A stretch of 64,000 nucleotides of DNA from an uncultured Chloroflexales bacterium. Lineage in GTDB: Bacteria; Chloroflexota; Chloroflexia; Chloroflexales; Chloroflexaceae. The first letter of the stretch is position 1. Every line of letters begins with the position of its first letter. The stretch spans positions 1 through 64,000 of the forward strand of contig CALGUG010000056.1 of the NCBI GenBank assembly GCA_937902315.1. Reading direction: 5' to 3'. Shown piece after piece: positions 41,828-50,514 of this stretch. The translations under genes and the position numbers were made by a program. The notes beneath the pieces are model-generated. The model was not told the DNA's origin, did no database searches, and worked only from the letters and a program-made list of their open reading frames with translations.

Positions 41828-43825
41828 CTAGCTGCCGAGCTGAATCTGGAAGCGGAAGCACGTATCTTCGTCGTACCACATGCGGAAGTTGGTGCCCCAA
41901 ACGTTGTTGAAGAGGTTGATATGCACACCGTCGCTCACTTCCGGCAGAGTGTTGGGGAAATCGAGCAGGGCGGACTTGCCCGGCGCCACGAGCGGCGCAT
42001 CCCAAGTTGTTATGGTCAGGCTTCCCTCGGCATCGGCATAGCGAATATCGTCTTCGACAGCATGCAACGAGCGATTGCCACTGCTCACCACATCGCGCGG
42101 GTCGATCCACTGGCCGAGCTTGCGCAGACGCCAAGCGCCGTCGGAGCGCACCAAGGGCTGCAGATCGAACCAGAGCGCTTCGGGCAGGCGGGTGGGAGCT
42201 TTATCGAACCATTGCAGCGTTATGTCAAATGAAGCGCGGTCGTTGGGCAGGAAGTATTCCAGCCAGAATTGGCGCGGACATCCAAGCTGGGCAACGGCTT
42301 GCTCGGCCCCGCGCAGCTCCAGCAGCAGGCGCGTGCCATCGGCCTCCACTCGCTGGAAGGCGCGCTGCAGGGTGGGCGACCAGAGGCCGCTGAGCGCGCC
42401 AGCGCGCTCGATGCCAGGCTTGGTGTAGTCGTCGACCGACCAGTGAGCGGTGACTTCGTGGTTGATGTTGTAGGTGTTGTAGAAGCGCTGATAGTCTTTG
42501 TCATCGAACGATTGATAGCAGACCGTGCCGAAGCCGCGTTCTGGAGCGACCCAATCGCGCTGGCTGTTTTTGTCAACAAGCTGAATCAGCGCGCCGCTCT
42601 TTGAATCGAAGGCCAGCTTAAGTTGAGCGTTTTCAAACTGAAGAGCGCTCAATTCGAGTTGAGTGAAACCTGACAGATCAGGTTGGGCAGCTGCGAGCGC
42701 GCTCAGCGTTGCCTTGGCTTCGGCGGCGAACTGCGAATCAGCCAGTGCAGCGATGGCGTCGCGCAGATAGGCGCGCTGCTCCTCCCACGAGGCCGCGAAA
42801 CGCTGAAAGCGCTCGGTCTGCAAGGCGGCGCGCAGCTTCTCGCCGTTGTAGGCTTCGTAATCGGCCAGATGAACTTTCTCGTCCATGCCCCAAGTGTGCT
42901 CGGGCACCATCAGCAACTGGCGGCTGAAGGCCATCAAGGCCGGATCATCCTCACCCAAGCGGCCCGACTCGATCCACTGCTTGCGCAGGCGCATCAAGGC
43001 GCGATAGTGGCTGACCTTGAGCGGATCGCTGCCCACACCGTGAATCCAGGTATCACCCAGCTCGCTGCTCACAACCGGCAGTTGATCGCGAATCGCCTCG
43101 AGATGCAGGGCGAAATCGTCCATACTCGCGGCGGTAATGGCCGCGCCCGGCAGACGCTGCTTGAGTTTGGCATAATTAGCCACAACCTGCTCGGCGGTTT
43201 GCGGGCCTTGATTGTCCTCGGTATGGGCGAAGGCCAGGGCCTGCTCAAGACCGGGCACCAAGACCAGATCGCCGTAGCCGCCCTTTTGGTACATCACAAT
43301 CACTTCGCTGTCGCTGGCCTCGTCGCGCCAACGAAAGACCTCGGGCACCTCGGGCGGCGGCGATGCGCCATTGACGCCCAAGTGCAAGAAGCGCACGCCA
43401 GCTTCGGCCAGCAGCGGCACCAAACCACGGGTATGGCCCGGCACATCGGTCATCTTGGCGGCGATGGTCGTTTTGCCAAAGCGCTTGTCTAGCTCCTGCG
43501 ATAGACGCAAGCCAAAGCGCATCAGCGAGACATCGATCAGCTCGGTATGCGTCGTGAAGGGCAGAGCGTGCCAGCGAATATCGCCGCGCTCGATGGCCGC
43601 CTCCAAGCGAGCGCGCGCATCGGGATCAGCTCGCTCAAGGTATTCGTAAATCAGCCACGATCCGGTGGTCCAGACAAAACGTTCTTCAGCGCCACGCTGA
43701 CGCAGCTCTTCAGCAAGCTCAATGGCGGCTGGGATGTAACGGTAGAGGTAGTCGTCAAGAATAGTGCTGGCGTAGTCGGTAAAGCCAACATCGAGGTGGG
43801 TTTTGAAAACAAGATATACGTTCAT
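41828..43825 (-). CDS. GH38-like glycoside hydrolase (DUF5054 type)
   Basis: A 665-residue protein whose N-terminal 300 residues follow the alpha-mannosidase (GH38/57-like) barrel. FKTHLDVGFTDYA carries the zinc His-Asp pair, WTTGSWLIYEYLE and HALPFTTHTELID follow, and KMTDVPGHTRGLVPLL matches the region of the catalytic Asp. The C-terminal half is a beta-sandwich (RFYNTYNINHEVTAHWS; FWLEYFLPNDRASFDITLQW). There is no signal peptide, so it would act on imported oligosaccharides. GAAGG precedes the ATG. The specificity is unknown and may differ from mannosidase. Confidence 0.78.
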   Translation of the reverse strand: MNVYLVFKTHLDVGFTDYASTILDDYLYRYIPAAIELAEELRQRGAEERFVWTTGSWLIYEYLERADPDARARLEAAIERGDIRWHALPFTTHTELIDVSLMRFGLRLSQELDKRFGKTTIAAKMTDVPGHTRGLVPLLAEAGVRFLHLGVNGASPPPEVPEVFRWRDEASDSEVIVMYQKGGYGDLVLVPGLEQALAFAHTEDNQGPQTAEQVVANYAKLKQRLPGAAITAASMDDFALHLEAIRDQLPVVSSELGDTWIHGVGSDPLKVSHYRALMRLRKQWIESGRLGEDDPALMAFSRQLLMVPEHTWGMDEKVHLADYEAYNGEKLRAALQTERFQRFAASWEEQRAYLRDAIAALADSQFAAEAKATLSALAAAQPDLSGFTQLELSALQFENAQLKLAFDSKSGALIQLVDKNSQRDWVAPERGFGTVCYQSFDDKDYQRFYNTYNINHEVTAHWSVDDYTKPGIERAGALSGLWSPTLQRAFQRVEADGTRLLLELRGAEQAVAQLGCPRQFWLEYFLPNDRASFDITLQWFDKAPTRLPEALWFDLQPLVRSDGAWRLRKLGQWIDPRDVVSSGNRSLHAVEDDIRYADAEGSLTITTWDAPLVAPGKSALLDFPNTLPEVSDGVHINLFNNVWGTNFRMWYDEDTCFRFQIQLGS

Positions 43826-43944
43826 ACTGCCTTCTTTGGCAAACAGAAACCGTGACTATAGTATATCTGTTCGCACAAGAGTTGCAATCGGCCATTTGTT
43901 GTAAGTGACTGTTTTACACATCAAGGTCATATAGTCATAAATAT

Positions 43945-44060
43945 CTAGCGCTCAGGCGGCAAAGTCCCTCTCCCAAAACAGGCTTTTGGCGCGTCCGCCT
44001 ACGGCTACAAACGGCCAATCCGCCACAACAGGCTGCTAGCTGCATGGAAAAAGCCACCCA
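43945..44060 (-). repeat. F1 repeat, diverged copy
   Basis: CTCAGGCGGCAAAGTCCCTC, then the core at 43990-44008 in minus orientation. No terminal inverted repeats can be recognised. Confidence 0.6.
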
Positions 44061-44146
44061 AAAAACGAAATGCTTCGAGCAGACTGTGACAATATCTTGC
44101 AAAGAGCGATTTATGGCTTTCTAAAGGTCTATTCTTAGAACGCACA

Positions 44147-44209
44147 AAATAGTATCGGATCAAGAAATAATATTGGTTCTATGCTATACTCTTAAAAGCG
44201 ATACTATTT
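44147..44209 (+). promoter_or_regulatory. Promoter of the Fic-like gene between inverted operators
   Basis: AAATAGTATCG (44147-44157) and CGATACTATTT (44199-44209) are exact inverted copies, 41 bp apart. Between them lies the extended -10 TGCTATACT (44182-44190). Such an arrangement allows a dimeric repressor to close the promoter, possibly by looping. Confidence 0.6.
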
Positions 44210-44224
44210 AATTAGCTAGAAGCT

Positions 44225-45187
44225 ATGCCACAGCCAAATTGGATCGACCGCCATCTGCAACAGCGCCTTGAACAGAAACGCGCCGAGATTAAAACGCTGC
44301 CAGCACTGCCTAAGTTGGCGCTCGAACGGCTTGAAGCAAGCCTGATCATCGAACAGAGCTATCACTCCGGCGCACTTGACGGTAGCAGTCTGAGTATGCG
44401 CGCCATTGAGATACTGATAGCACATGGCATGACCAGCGGCAGCCAGCGCCTCAGCGATTATCTCGAAGCGCGTAACCACGCCGCCGCGCTTGAGCGCCTG
44501 AAGCAGCTGGCCAACGAAAAGACACCGATCAGCCTCGCGCTGATCAGCTATCTGCATCGCCAAGTGATGGGCGATAGCATCGCTACGGCGGGCCAATGGC
44601 GCCATACAAAAGGGGAGGCGAGCGCCGCGCCCAGCCCCGATGAGCTGCCCAAGCTGCTCGAAGAGTGGGTCGCATGGGTCAATCAACCCCATCCAAACTA
44701 TCACCCAGTCTTACTGGCAAGCATCGCCCATCACGCATTTATGGCTTTGCAGCCGTTTGAACAGGCCACCGGGCGAGTTGGGCGTATGCTGCTCAATCTG
44801 ATGCTGCTGCAAGCAGGTTACCCTCAGACACTGCTGCTCTACGAGTGGCGCAACAGCTATCAATCGGCGCTGGAAAAGGCCGATAACGGCGACTACCTCG
44901 CGCTGAGCAATCTGATCGGGCGTGGGGTCGAGCAGGTTTTAGATCGCTATTTGAAGGCCTATCGGCTACAACAAGGCGACGATCAAGAGCTACTTTTGGC
45001 GGAGCTGGCCCAGCAGACGGGCGAATCGGCCGACTACTTGGCCTTGCTGATTCGCAAGGGGCGTTTAGAGGGGCATATGCGAGGCGGGCGTTGGTACAGC
45101 ACGGTGGGCGCTGTGTCGCGCTATCGGGCGGCGGTCGCACAGCGCAGTGTGGCGCGCGGACGGCCTCCCAAAAAGAAATCTTCCTAA
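44225..45187 (+). CDS. Fic-fold protein with a degenerate active site
   Basis: A 320-residue protein with the layout of Fic/Fido AMP transferases: an N-terminal helical region, the Fic core with SYLHRQVMG and GQWRHTKG, and a C-terminal helix-turn-helix-like part (LAELAQQTGESADYLALLIR). The catalytic loop, normally HPFx(D/E)GNGRxxR, reads QPFEQATGRVGR at 176-187. The His is Gln, the acidic residue is Gln, and Gly-Asn are Ala-Thr. The inhibitory motif (S/T)xxxE(G/N) appears as SGALDG. The protein should not transfer AMP in the usual way and may be a regulator. The ATG has only a weak site. Autoregulation through the flanking operators is possible. Confidence 0.8.
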   Translation: MPQPNWIDRHLQQRLEQKRAEIKTLPALPKLALERLEASLIIEQSYHSGALDGSSLSMRAIEILIAHGMTSGSQRLSDYLEARNHAAALERLKQLANEKTPISLALISYLHRQVMGDSIATAGQWRHTKGEASAAPSPDELPKLLEEWVAWVNQPHPNYHPVLLASIAHHAFMALQPFEQATGRVGRMLLNLMLLQAGYPQTLLLYEWRNSYQSALEKADNGDYLALSNLIGRGVEQVLDRYLKAYRLQQGDDQELLLAELAQQTGESADYLALLIRKGRLEGHMRGGRWYSTVGAVSRYRAAVAQRSVARGRPPKKKSS

Positions 45188-45206
45188 TCCTGTATCTTCT
45201 GTTGCA

Positions 45207-45350
45207 TACAAATTCCGTTTGCTTCGTTTTCGGGCGGGCGCTTCGTTAGAGATGACGAGAAGCCCGAATGTATGGAAAGGATGTTGATAGCCGTAGGCGG
45301 ACGCGCCAAGCACCGAATGGTGGGAATGGAGCTAGCCGCCAAAGAATTGA
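45207..45350 (+). repeat. F1 repeat, diverged copy
   Basis: Begins ATACAAATTCCGTTTGC, a worn terminal repeat. The core is at 45287-45305 and GGAGCTAGCCGCCAAAG follows. The region up to 45391 has nothing else. Confidence 0.65.
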
Positions 45351-45391
45351 AGTGAACAAGCGCATGTGCTAGAGGCAATAGAGGAGCGATC

Positions 45392-45429
45392 TATGCGAAG
45401 AGATTCCCAAGGCGGAATCTCTTCGCATA
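45392..45429 (-). other. 15-bp perfect hairpin at the 3' end of the GH-like gene
   Basis: TATGCGAAGAGATTC and GAATCTCTTCGCATA enclose 8 nt, 19 bp after the stop codon of the minus-strand gene. There is no T run on either side, so it is more likely a 3'-end stabiliser or Rho-dependent pause than a classic terminator. Confidence 0.6.
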
Positions 45430-45447
45430 TAGGCCAGCGATGGACGC

Positions 45448-47238
45448 TTAGTAGCTGGGCTGCTCGTAGCTGGGCTGGTTGACATAGCGATCCATGCCGA
45501 GGCGCAGCTTGAGCGAGCTGCTGGGCGGCAGTTCGACTCGCAGCCACTTGTCGTTGACGGCTTGGCTGGGGGCGTCCTGATCGTCGAGGCGGCGCAGCTC
45601 GCTGAAACGGTGCTCGCCGAAAGCTCCGGCCTGCACAATCAGGCTGCGGCTCTCGAAGGCGTTGGTATTGACCAACTCGACATCGACGCTTTGGGCATCG
45701 AGGCGATCGACCAGCGCGCCCACATCGGCGGGCAGGCCGGGGCGGCGCTCGATAGCATCGTAGTAGCGCAGACGCACATGCAGCAGACCGCCGTGATAGA
45801 TCACCTGCGGACCGCCACAGGTCAGCTGAATCAGGGCTTCGGTGCGCACTGGGTTGCGATCTTGCCAGTGATGCACATCGATCTCTTCGGGGTCGGCAGT
45901 ATCGTTGGCGATCATGTCCATACGGCGCACGACTTCGTTCCACTGGGCCGCCAAAAGCTGCTCGGGGTAATCGGGCAGCTCGCCGCGCAAATAGCAGTAC
46001 CAAGGTGCGATATGGAGCGTATCGCCCTTGCTGTGGCCCTGCAAGACCTGCTTCCAATCGGTTGCGCGCTCTGGGAAGCGCTGCAAACGCTCTTCATCTT
46101 GGCGGTCCTGCGACATAGCCCAGATCTGCAGCGGGTATTCCGGCGAGATCGGACGGAAGGCCGTCCAACCGTTGTCGGTATAGCGGTTAGGCACCAAGAG
46201 GCGTCCATCTTCCAGATGGCCGCGATCGAGGATGTAGTCGAGCTGACCGCGCGGAATATCGAGGTAGCTCATATCACCTGTGAGCAGAACAGCGTTCATC
46301 GCAGCGATGGTGAGCGGCTGAATGATGCTCATAAAGCCGTGCGGCCAACGCCAGCCGTAATAGCCGCCCCACCACTTGCCATCCATCAATTCGCCAACGA
46401 TACCGTTGGGCCCAACGTTGTCGGGGCACAAGCCGCCATTGGCCTTGATGCGCTCGTTCCAGGCTTCGAGGTAGTCGAGCACCCAGGTACGCAGCTTGGG
46501 ATCGCCGCTGTAGATATAGGCGTGGGTGATCAGGCTGGTCGAGGTCAGATTAAGCGGCACATCGCCGCGCATCTGGCGCTCGTTGAGAGCTTTGAGAATG
46601 GTGGCGTAGGTCTGGTCGTCGTTCCAGTCGGCCACTGGGCCTTCGATTCCGATATCATCGAAGGGCGGCGGGTAGTGGGCCAACACGGCGCGGTGGGTCG
46701 ACCAGTCGTCCCAGCTATTTTCAAAACGCGGCCCTTTGCTGCCGTTGATGGGCGAACGCATCATACGACGCTCGGCGTCCCAATTGGGCGCGAGCGGGTC
46801 TTCGCCTGTGTACATACGCGCAAAGCGCATCGTGCGGGCGCGATCGACAGCTACATTGGGATTTGAGAGGCCGAAATAGTAGAAGAAGAGCGAACTTTCG
46901 CCATGGTGCATCCAGTCATAGTAGGCGTCGAATTCGCGCCACACTTGACCATAGGCGGTGAATTGGCGAGTGACGGCATCCCACAGAAAGCGCGAACGTG
47001 AATCGAAATCGGCGGCACCACCAAGCGCATAGAAGAGCGGCCAGTTGTGGTAACTCTCATAGCCATCGTCGGAGCCATCCATACCCGGCCACTCTTGGCG
47101 CCAGATAAAGGTGCCATCGGCGCGGGTATAGCGCTCTTGGTAACGAGGCGCGGCGGCGTTCATGGTGGCGATCAAATGCCGTTCGGAAAGCGCCCAAGCG
47201 GGCGGCGGAGTATGCTTCGTCGCGGAAACTTTGGTCAT
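45448..47238 (-). CDS. Large cytoplasmic glycosidase-like protein, family not recognised
   Basis: A 596-residue protein rich in Trp, Tyr and Asp with repeated helix-pair character (YESYHNWPLFYALGG; SLITHAYIYSGDPKLRTWVL; WGGYYGWRWPHGFMSIIQPL), as in (alpha/alpha)6-barrel glycosidases and lyases, and a beta-rich tail from about residue 480. I cannot assign a GH or PL family. There is no signal peptide. The ATG at 47238 has GAGG 8 nt upstream; the GTG nine bases earlier overlaps that site. It follows the carbohydrate theme of its neighbours and probably acts on imported oligosaccharides. Confidence 0.7.
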   Translation of the reverse strand: MTKVSATKHTPPPAWALSERHLIATMNAAAPRYQERYTRADGTFIWRQEWPGMDGSDDGYESYHNWPLFYALGGAADFDSRSRFLWDAVTRQFTAYGQVWREFDAYYDWMHHGESSLFFYYFGLSNPNVAVDRARTMRFARMYTGEDPLAPNWDAERRMMRSPINGSKGPRFENSWDDWSTHRAVLAHYPPPFDDIGIEGPVADWNDDQTYATILKALNERQMRGDVPLNLTSTSLITHAYIYSGDPKLRTWVLDYLEAWNERIKANGGLCPDNVGPNGIVGELMDGKWWGGYYGWRWPHGFMSIIQPLTIAAMNAVLLTGDMSYLDIPRGQLDYILDRGHLEDGRLLVPNRYTDNGWTAFRPISPEYPLQIWAMSQDRQDEERLQRFPERATDWKQVLQGHSKGDTLHIAPWYCYLRGELPDYPEQLLAAQWNEVVRRMDMIANDTADPEEIDVHHWQDRNPVRTEALIQLTCGGPQVIYHGGLLHVRLRYYDAIERRPGLPADVGALVDRLDAQSVDVELVNTNAFESRSLIVQAGAFGEHRFSELRRLDDQDAPSQAVNDKWLRVELPPSSSLKLRLGMDRYVNQPSYEQPSY

Positions 47239-47337
47239 AAGCTTCACCTCAGCGTGAGCTTGCTAAGCGAATACCCGCCTAGTGTACCATAGCTCTTCTG
47301 AGGATCGGCTATAGCACAAAACACAACGACCCGCCTT

Positions 47338-47453
47338 ATATCAAATCCGGTTAACTACGCTCTATTTGGCTCTCGGCTGAGAGGAACTTTACTATTTTCC
47401 CCAGTTTTGTTTTCTGTATTATAAGAGCGCAAGTCCCCAAACGGATTTGGTTT
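47338..47453. repeat. F2 repeat, complete copy
   Basis: 116 bp from ATATCAAATCCGG to ACGGATTTGGTTT, with CTCTCGGCTGAGAGG, CCCCAGTTTTG and ATAAGAGCGCAAGTC blocks as in other F2 copies. Confidence 0.72.
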
Positions 47454-47478
47454 CAGTTTTTGAGGGCGGGTCGTTGTG

Positions 47479-47560
47479 CTTCGGAAGAGTAAAACTTGTT
47501 GTGCTTGTTGTGTGAGATGCCTTGCTATCGCACGAAATCTCACACAACGCCTTCCCTGCT
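47479..47560. repeat. F2 fragment carrying the small palindrome
   Basis: GTGCTTCGGAAGAGTAAAAC resembles the F2 interior and is followed by GTTGTGTGAGAT (47507-47518) and ATCTCACACAAC (47537-47548). It ends before the stop codon of the DUF2278 gene. Confidence 0.6.
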
Positions 47561-47595
47561 GAAGATGTCATCCAGATCTTTAGCGATCAGCTTAG

Positions 47596-48615
47596 CTAGA
47601 AGACAACCGTCCAACCAGCCTTTTCGGCCTGTTCCTGCGTATATTCGACTGAATCGATCACTTGGCCCTGAGGGTCGAGCAGCTTGATGGTGCCGCCATA
47701 GTTGTCGAGCTGGTATTTGGCAGGCAAACGCACCACCATAGTCGCGCCCGGAGCCAAGGTGCCTCCAAATGGATAGGCCAGACCCGTTGTATCGAGGATC
47801 TGCCATCCGTCGAAGTTAACGCTCTGAGGCGTTGTATTTAGCAAGGTCACTGTCTCGTGACCGCTATCGGGGCCGATCGGGTTAACCAGCGCCGCGATAA
47901 TGCGAATGCTGCCCTCGTTAAAGGTGACCTCGCGCGGCCCTTTGGGTGGAGGAGGCGGCGGCAAGGTTAGAGAGCGTCCAGTTGTATGATCGGTTTTCCA
48001 AGACTGAACTTGGAAGGCCAAGAAGAGCGCGGTCCAAGAGCGATAGTTATCGAAACTGAAGAGCAGCGCTCCATCTTGCCATACGCCATCATCTTGCCAG
48101 AAGGTCGGCAAGTTACCCTGATTCATATGAATGTCATGCACTCCCCAACTGGGCGAAAAGCCAAAGATCGGGTCTTGCACTTCTTCTGGGCCCCAACGCC
48201 GTCCAAACGCATAGATATAAGCATGCGGATCGCTGATCGCTTTATCGATAATGCGCTGGAGGTAGTCGTTCAAGTCGTTATCTGGGCCGTGGCGGTGGGG
48301 CGGCAACTTGTGCATTTCAGCACGACGTAAGAGTCTACCGCGCACATAATCGAGCGCCAGACCACCGCTACGGCTCGGCAAAGAATGCCAAGCAAGATCC
48401 AACTGTGCCAAACCAGCCGTTATCGGATGCTGGAAGTCTTCATTTAACAAGAAGAGCATATCAGACGGCTGGGTGCGCGAATAGACGTTGACCGCTATGC
48501 GCGCATCTCCATCTTTTGAACGAACATGAATGTGGGTATGGGGCGAGCGAAAGTGTCGCTCGCTCTGCATCGCAATGACATGACCTTTAAGCACACCGTA
48601 ATCTTGAAGGGGCAC
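47596..48615 (-). CDS. DUF2278 (YukJ-like) protein fused to a lamin-tail domain
   Basis: Residues 1 to about 215 match the DUF2278/YukJ family: LQDYGVLKGHVIAMQ at the start, SPHTHIHVRSKDGDARIAVN, and IFGFSPSWGVHDIHMNQGN. After a proline linker (LPPPPPPKGP), residues about 235-339 form a lamin-tail domain (VNPIGPDSGHETVTLLNTT, WQILDTTGLAYPFGGTL), a fold often found on secreted or DNA-linked enzymes. There is no signal peptide. The start is GTG 48615 behind AAGGAG. DUF2278 proteins have no settled function. Confidence 0.82.
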   Translation of the reverse strand: MPLQDYGVLKGHVIAMQSERHFRSPHTHIHVRSKDGDARIAVNVYSRTQPSDMLFLLNEDFQHPITAGLAQLDLAWHSLPSRSGGLALDYVRGRLLRRAEMHKLPPHRHGPDNDLNDYLQRIIDKAISDPHAYIYAFGRRWGPEEVQDPIFGFSPSWGVHDIHMNQGNLPTFWQDDGVWQDGALLFSFDNYRSWTALFLAFQVQSWKTDHTTGRSLTLPPPPPPKGPREVTFNEGSIRIIAALVNPIGPDSGHETVTLLNTTPQSVNFDGWQILDTTGLAYPFGGTLAPGATMVVRLPAKYQLDNYGGTIKLLDPQGQVIDSVEYTQEQAEKAGWTVVF

Positions 48616-49242
48616 TCACTTCTCCTTAAAACTACTGAATGCGCCGAAGCGCTGATCTTCACCTAAACAAATAGCCGCGTCGAACCAAGCTACAATGCGA
48701 ACCGCCCGTCTGAGTAAAAGATCCGATATTCCCCAGATAGGTAACGTTTAGCCGAAAGAGTAACCTACAAAGGAGTCTTTCTAGCTTTATCCCTCTTGTA
48801 TGATTGTTGAATGATCTAGAAGTTATACGAACAAAGCTTGGAAGCTTTGGCCTTCAACAGCGTGGGATCTCTTTGTCTATTGCATTGTGCGCGTAGCCAG
48901 TTTTCAACCCTTAGACCCATGCTTTCGCTTAACGCAAGGTCGCACGAGTTGTTAAGCACTAGGCAAAGCCTGTGACAGCAATAACGTCGGGGAAGTCCAC
49001 AAGCTCGGAGCTATGATCGCAACTGCCCTTCGAATGGGAAGGCGTATGCCTCGCTACACCCGCAATTGGGCAGCGTATCGAACCCAGTGATTTGCATTAC
49101 AGGATACACGACCTCAAGCGATAAATTCAAGCGGTTCAGTTAAGAATCCCCTAAGAAGAAACATAGAATCGTTAATTAGGGCCAGTTTTTTCCGGATTAG
49201 CAGATATACTTCGTAGTATCACTCTATACAAAGGAAAGAAGC
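48616..49242. other. Long intergenic stretch with a possible transposase scrap
   Basis: No gene is supported. A 25-codon frame at 49011-49088 reads RMPRYTRNWAAY, which resembles a segment of IS5-type transposases, but it is far too short to count as one. A TATACT box near 49205 could be the promoter of the next gene. Confidence 0.35.
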
Positions 49243-50499
49243 ATGACCCGTGAAATCTCTGTCACAAGCGCTCGCCGAATGGCAGTGAGCCGTCAGCATT
49301 TGGCCTATCCTTCGGTCGCGCCCACGCGCGAAGGAATGCTTCAGGTGCTACGCACGCTGCGCTGTCTCCAGCTCGATCCGATCAGCGCCGTGGCACGCAG
49401 CCATCACCTCGTGCTCTGGAGCAGGCTCGGCAACTACGATCCAACTATGCTTGAGCGGTTATTATGGAAAGAACGAGTCTTGTTCGAATATTGGGCCCAC
49501 TGCGCCTCGATAGTGCTTAGCGAAGATCTGCCCATTCATCAGGTGCGCATGCGGCGCAAACACGAAGCGCGCACAATCTATGAGCGCCAGATCGAAGCCT
49601 GGCTAGACGAAAATCGCGCTATTTACGAGCATGTGCTCGAGCGCTTAGGCCGCGAAGGACCGCTGCCATCATCGGCCTTCGAGGGCAAAACCCAAGTCGA
49701 TTGGGCGGCACTGGGCTGGACCTCGAATCGCGATATCCCGCGCCTGCTCGATCTGCTCTGGGACCGTGGAATCATCACTGTGGCGGGTCGGCGAGGTCAG
49801 CAGCGTCTTTGGGCGCTCAGCCATGATTGCTTCCCCGAATGGAAGCAACAGCCCCAACTCAGCGATCACGATATGGTGCGCAAAGCCGCCCAATACTCGT
49901 TGCGCGCCTTGGGCGTCGCCTCATTGCAGCAGATCAAAAACCACTTTATTCGCCACTGTTATCCCAACCTCAAGCAGGTTCTCGACGAGCTGCAAGCCGA
50001 CGGTCTTATTCTGCCCATTCGCGTCGCGGGCCTACACTCATCGCTGCGCAATCCGTGGTATATCCACCGCGACGACCTCGAGTTGCTCGATCAGATCGAA
50101 GCAGGCAATTGGCAGGGCCGCACCACGCTGCTCTCTCCCTTCGATAACCTGATCTGCGACCGCGACCGCACCGAACAGCTCTTCGAGTTCTTGTACCGCA
50201 TCGAGATCTATACACCCAAGTCGAAGCGCCAATACGGCTACTATGTGTTGCCGATTCTGCATCACGATCGGCTGATCGGCCGTCTCGACGCGCTTATGGA
50301 CCGCAAACAGCAGCAGCTTCAGATCAACGCGGTCTATGCCGAAGCCTACGCCCCGCTCGACGCCGAGACAGGCGCCGCCGTGCAAGGCGCGATCGAGGAA
50401 CTTGGCGTATTTTTAGGCGCCCAAACGATTGAGATCGGCGAGCGAAAACCAGCCGAGTGGCAACTCTCTTCCTGCGAGCTCGAAGTCGCTCAAGTCTAA
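49243..50499 (+). CDS. YcaQ/AlkX-type DNA glycosylase
   Basis: A 418-residue winged-helix protein of the HTH_42 superfamily, whose characterised members (AlkZ, YcaQ/AlkX) unhook alkylated bases and interstrand crosslinks. The catalytic Q-x-D motif of the YcaQ branch is Gln43-Leu-Asp45 in RCLQLDPISAVARSHH; the AlkZ branch has QxQ. Other family blocks are LFEYWAHCASIVL, GPLPSSAFEGK, LLSPFDNLICDRDRTEQLF and GYYVLPILHHDRLIGRLDAL. AAGGAAAG precedes the ATG. It probably protects against DNA-damaging natural products, made by itself or by competitors. Confidence 0.87.
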   Translation: MTREISVTSARRMAVSRQHLAYPSVAPTREGMLQVLRTLRCLQLDPISAVARSHHLVLWSRLGNYDPTMLERLLWKERVLFEYWAHCASIVLSEDLPIHQVRMRRKHEARTIYERQIEAWLDENRAIYEHVLERLGREGPLPSSAFEGKTQVDWAALGWTSNRDIPRLLDLLWDRGIITVAGRRGQQRLWALSHDCFPEWKQQPQLSDHDMVRKAAQYSLRALGVASLQQIKNHFIRHCYPNLKQVLDELQADGLILPIRVAGLHSSLRNPWYIHRDDLELLDQIEAGNWQGRTTLLSPFDNLICDRDRTEQLFEFLYRIEIYTPKSKRQYGYYVLPILHHDRLIGRLDALMDRKQQQLQINAVYAEAYAPLDAETGAAVQGAIEELGVFLGAQTIEIGERKPAEWQLSSCELEVAQV

Positions 50500-50514
50500 C
50501 AAAGCCACTCAGGC

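Noticed and set aside
41811..42134. A 108-codon in-frame extension of polX into the GH38-like gene
   Set aside because: It is the wrong frame of a well-supported gene, has low-complexity Arg/Gln content, and a strong ribosome-binding site stands before ATG 41810.
44225..45187. A Fic/antitoxin (toxin-antitoxin) module
   Set aside because: No small antitoxin gene is adjacent, and the catalytic residues of the Fic loop are lost.
45562..46866. A 434-codon plus-strand frame opposite the GH-like gene
   Set aside because: It is antisense to a gene with good protein character and a ribosome-binding site; long antisense frames arise easily at this GC content. The same holds for 42683-43492, 40392-41537, 51204-52295 and 1591-2304.
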